A stretch of 9,505 nucleotides of DNA, from NCBI GenBank assembly GCA_031263835.1, contig JAISEZ010000282.1, positions 1 to 9,505 on the forward strand. Reading direction: 5' to 3'. Under the pieces are notes generated by a model that did not search any database, was not told the origin of the DNA, and saw nothing but the letters and a program-made list of their open reading frames with translations. This DNA is from Tannerella sp. (GTDB lineage: Bacteria > Bacteroidota > Bacteroidia > Bacteroidales > Tannerellaceae). Below, in pieces: positions 7,205-9,505 of this stretch; position 1 is the first letter of the stretch, and each line of letters starts with the position of its first letter. Both the position numbers and the translations under genes were made by a program.

Positions 7205-7800
7205 CTGCTACCCTTGCGAACAAACGGTTTCTTGTAATTGCTGCTGCGTCCGTCCTTGCCTTCCGTTGTCAGGCGGAAAGAATCTTCATTCAGTACGATT
7301 TGTCCCTCGGACAGTTCGTCCAGGTCTTTCAGAATCTTCCGGTCGTCCACGGAATCCTTGTTCCAGGTCATGAACGACTTTTTCATGTGATTCGCCAGCA
7401 GACGGATTAACTGGGCTTTCTCATCCCCGTTTTCCAGTTCGGTGGCCTTTGCAATCATCCGTTCCATTATTTTCCCGTAATGGCGGTAGGCAATTCTCGA
7501 ATTGCTGTATTCCAGGCGGGGAGGACGCTTGTACAAATCTTCCTTTTTCAGCACCTCGTAGGGGTAGTCCACGTCCAGTTTGAAGTCGGACATGACGGCG
7601 AGGTGGTCCCACAGGATGTGCTTGAAATCGCTGACATCCCGCAGGTGGGGGAACATGTTCCCCATAATGTTGATAATCGCTGCGGCACACCGGTTCCGCT
7701 CCTCGCGGTCTTCAATCTGTGTACAGTAGTCTACTATGTTCTGGATATTCCGTCCGTAATCGGGTAAGGCCAGTCGCTTTTCTTCCGTGTTATATCTCAT
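7201..7800 (-). CDS. DUF4290 protein, first gene of the murA operon
   Basis: 199 aa from the chosen start. It resembles the DUF4290 family of Bacteroidetes, whose members begin with a YNT-----LPEYGRNIQ pattern; here RYNTEEKRLALPDYGRNIQ (2-20). The protein is soluble, charged and mostly helical, with no signal peptide or membrane helix, and ends in a basic tail (NYKKPFVRKGSR). Function is unknown. I choose the ATG at 7800 over the in-frame ATG at 7836 for two reasons: the family N-terminus matches from 7800, and the promoter -7 box (7824-7831) lies downstream of 7836, so 7836 would not be transcribed. The gene overlaps murA by 4 nt, suggesting a role tied to cell-wall synthesis, but that is only context. 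Confidence 0.88.
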   Translation of the reverse strand: MRYNTEEKRLALPDYGRNIQNIVDYCTQIEDREERNRCAAAIINIMGNMFPHLRDVSDFKHILWDHLAVMSDFKLDVDYPYEVLKKEDLYKRPPRLEYSNSRIAYRHYGKIMERMIAKATELENGDEKAQLIRLLANHMKKSFMTWNKDSVDDRKILKDLDELSEGQIVLNEDSFRLTTEGKDGRSSNYKKPFVRKGSR

Positions 7801-7823
7801 TTTAGCTGCATATAAATAAGCGA

Positions 7824-7855
7824 CAAAAGTAAACATTTATATCGAGCTAATCAAA
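7824..7855 (-). promoter_or_regulatory. Bacteroidetes-type promoter for the DUF4290-murA-rimM-M23-dxr operon
   Basis: On the minus strand, TTTG (complement of 7852-7855) is followed after exactly 20 bp by TACTTTTG (complement of 7824-7831). This matches the Bacteroidetes primary-sigma pattern of a -33 TTTG and a -7 TAnnTTTG. The transcript should start near 7818, leaving a leader of about 18 nt before the ATG at 7800. Confidence 0.75.
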
Positions 7856-7892
7856 CGTGCCGGATGCTGTCCACAACTTTTAACGAAACCCG

Positions 7893-7924
7893 TTTGGTGC
7901 GGCAGGGCTAATTCACTATTTTTG
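7893..7924 (+). promoter_or_regulatory. Bacteroidetes-type promoter for the ThiC-like gene
   Basis: TTTG at 7893-7896 is followed after exactly 20 bp by TATTTTTG at 7917-7924, a full match to TAnnTTTG. Transcription should start near 7930 and give a leader of about 70 nt. That leader holds a small hairpin (GCCC at 7956-7959 with GGGC at 7966-7969) followed by GTTTATTTT. No TPP riboswitch core (CTGAGA plus the GATAATGCCAG-type arm) is present. The two divergent promoters have 37 bp between their -33 boxes. Confidence 0.72.
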
Positions 7925-8000
7925 TCACTCTAAAAAAGGCGTTTGCGATTTCTTTGCCCGAAAGGGGGCGTTTATTTTATGGATAAAGAAGAAGTGACCT

Positions 8001-9505
8001 ATGAGAGATAAAGTGTATATCCCCGGCCAAATCAACAAAATCAGGGTGGGTATGAGCCAGATTGTGATGTCGGATACGGAAACGGTCCGGCCGGACGGTT
8101 CGAAAGCCGTAAAGAGCAACAGTCCCGTCACGGTGTATGACACGGCGGGGCCGTATTCCGATTCGCACTGTACACCCTCCATCGGAAAGGGGATTGAGCG
8201 GATTCGGGAAGAATGGTATGAGCGGCGGAAAGACATTCTGCGGCTCGAACCGTCTGCGGGCGAGGTGCGGAAAAGAACGGCCTTTCCGGTGAAGCAGCCT
8301 GTTTTCAGGGCCAGGGAAGGCAAGCAGATTACCCAGCTGTATTACGCCAGGAAGCGGGTCATCACGCCGGAAATGGAATACGTGGCCATCCGCGAAAACC
8401 AGCAGGTGGAGGCGATGGGCCTGAAGTCCTATATCACGCCGGACTTCGTGCGCAGGGAGATTGCGGCCGGACGCGCCATCATTCCCTCGAACATTAACCA
8501 CCCGGAAGTGGAACCGATGATTATCGGCCGCCGCTTCCTGGTGAAAATCAATACGAACATCAACCCGTGCAGCCGGCAGGCGGAGGAGGCCGTCAGGGAG
8601 ATGATTCAGTCCTGCCGGTGGGGCACGGATACGCTGATTGACCTTTCGTCCCGGAACGACTGTTTTCACACGCGGGAATGGCTGCTCCGCAACTGTCCGG
8701 TACCCGCGGGCACCAGTCCGCTCTATCAGGCGCTGGCGAAAGCCGGGGGGGAACCGGAGGACTTGAGCTGGGAACTGTTTCGCGACACGCTGGTCGAGCA
8801 GGCCCGGCAGGGCGTGGACTTTGTAACCGTCCACGCGGCCATGCGGAAGGAACATCTGCTTCTGACCGGCCGCCGCCTGATGAATCTGGTTTCCCGCAGC
8901 GGCATCATCCTGAGCGAATGGATGAACGTGCACGGGGAGGAGAACTTCCTGTACACGCACTTCGACGAAATCTGCGGGATACTGAAAACGTATGACGTCT
9001 CGCTCTTTCTGAGCAGCGGGCTGCGTCCCGACGCCATCTACGACGCCAACGACCCCGCCTGTATCGCCGAACTGACCGAGATGCGCCACCTGATAGAACT
9101 CGCCCGGGGACACTGTGTCCAGACGATTGCCGAAGGCCCCGGTCACATCCCCCTGCACAAGATTGAGGCCAACACCAAAGAGCATCTCTACATTTGCAAG
9201 GGGGTGCCTTTCTTTACGATGGGGACGACCATCACCAACATTGCCGGCGTGTACGGATATATCGCCTCCGCCATCGGGAGCGCGCAGGTGGCCTGGCACG
9301 GCGCCTCGCTGATAAGCAACGAAAGCATGACGCCGGCCGGCAGCAGGGAAGACCTGCAGGCCAGCATCGTTGCACACAAGATTGCCGCCCATGCCGCCGA
9401 CCTGGCCAAGGGACACCCCGGAGCACAGGTGCGCGACAACGCGCTCTGCAAAGCCCGCCGCGAAGGACGCCTGAACGACATCCGGCGACTCACAGTCGAC
9501 TTTAG
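8001..9505 (+). CDS. Divergent ThiC-like radical SAM protein (phosphomethylpyrimidine synthase paralogue), 3' end outside window
   Basis: Open for 501 codons with no stop in the window. ATG 8001 is the first possible start because an in-frame TGA lies at 7995-7997. The match to ThiC, which converts AIR to HMP-P in thiamin synthesis, is unmistakable: [10 protein letters not shown] (45-54), [19 protein letters not shown] (115-133), [20 protein letters not shown] (157-176), LYQAL, H278 in [16 protein letters not shown]378/H382 in [10 protein letters not shown], and [20 protein letters not shown] (460-479). But positions normally invariant differ: NIGNSA reads NINPCS, DLSTG reads DLSSR, SRGG reads SRSG (298-301), DGLR reads SGLR (339-342), PFYTLGP reads PFFTMGT, the second metal ligand in GYDHI reads VYGYI (Tyr420), and the KEHLGLP segment is missing. 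The C-terminal cluster-binding Cys motif would lie beyond 9505. I therefore do not assign thiC. It could be a neofunctionalised paralogue, a regulatory homologue or an early pseudogene; the intact frame argues against the last. Confidence 0.88.
   Translation, partial: MRDKVYIPGQINKIRVGMSQIVMSDTETVRPDGSKAVKSNSPVTVYDTAGPYSDSHCTPSIGKGIERIREEWYERRKDILRLEPSAGEVRKRTAFPVKQPVFRAREGKQITQLYYARKRVITPEMEYVAIRENQQVEAMGLKSYITPDFVRREIAAGRAIIPSNINHPEVEPMIIGRRFLVKINTNINPCSRQAEEAVREMIQSCRWGTDTLIDLSSRNDCFHTREWLLRNCPVPAGTSPLYQALAKAGGEPEDLSWELFRDTLVEQARQGVDFVTVHAAMRKEHLLLTGRRLMNLVSRSGIILSEWMNVHGEENFLYTHFDEICGILKTYDVSLFLSSGLRPDAIYDANDPACIAELTEMRHLIELARGHCVQTIAEGPGHIPLHKIEANTKEHLYICKGVPFFTMGTTITNIAGVYGYIASAIGSAQVAWHGASLISNESMTPAGSREDLQASIVAHKIAAHAADLAKGHPGAQVRDNALCKARREGRLNDIRRLTVDF

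Noticed and set aside
7801..7836. Upstream ATG at 7836 as the DUF4290 start
   Set aside because: It would place the start upstream of the -7 promoter box, and family resemblance begins only at the ATG at 7800.
7868..7878. DnaA-box-like CTGTCCACAA between the divergent promoters
   Set aside because: It differs from TTATCCACA at more than one position and stands alone, so it is probably chance.
7837..8000. TPP riboswitch upstream of the ThiC-like gene
   Set aside because: Searched by eye for the CTGAGA core and the partner arm; neither is present, and the leader from the predicted start is only about 70 nt.
7977..9416. 479-codon minus-strand open frame
   Set aside because: It lies opposite the ThiC-like gene, whose plus-strand protein aligns with a known family; the antisense protein is Arg/His/Pro-rich shadow sequence.

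Overview
The window looks like a chromosomal segment of a Bacteroidales-type bacterium. The evidence is the gene set (a DUF4290 gene followed by murA, rimM, an M23 peptidase gene, dxr and rseP), two promoters of the Bacteroidetes form (TTTG, 20 bp, TAnnTTTG), weak Shine-Dalgarno signals, and a MurA with Asp in place of the fosfomycin-target Cys. Base composition is moderately GC-rich by eye. Genus cannot be decided from the sequence.

Layout. Positions 1-794 (minus) hold the N-terminal part of a YeiB/DUF418-like membrane protein that runs off the left edge. Positions 795-1261 are non-coding and contain a 166-bp fold-back element. Positions 1262-2590 (minus) are rseP. Positions 2591-3299 are a 709-bp gap filled with structured repeats: nine contiguous 41-bp units, a terminator-like hairpin, and a 209-bp element with 42-bp terminal inverted repeats flanked by a 5-bp direct repeat. 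Positions 3300-7800 (minus) are a tight operon, in transcription order DUF4290 gene, murA, rimM, M23 peptidase gene, dxr, with junctions of -4, 10, 6 and 1 nt. Positions 7801-8000 are a divergent promoter region. From 8001 to the right edge (plus) lies an open ThiC-like gene with no stop in the window.

How the genes fit together. The minus-strand operon is an envelope and translation housekeeping unit: MurA makes the first committed peptidoglycan precursor, the M23 protein probably trims peptidoglycan, Dxr feeds isoprenoid (undecaprenyl carrier) synthesis, RimM matures the 30S subunit, and RseP is an intramembrane protease. Mobile-looking repeats sit between dxr and rseP and may have separated rseP transcriptionally from the operon.

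The most interesting item is the ThiC-like gene. Its fold-level sequence is clearly ThiC, but several positions invariant in thiamin-pyrimidine synthases are changed, including the second metal-binding His (GYDHI segment read as VYGYI), the Asp of DGLR, the second Gly of SRGG and the NIGNSA loop. It has its own promoter and no recognisable TPP riboswitch. It is best read as a ThiC paralogue with altered or lost chemistry.
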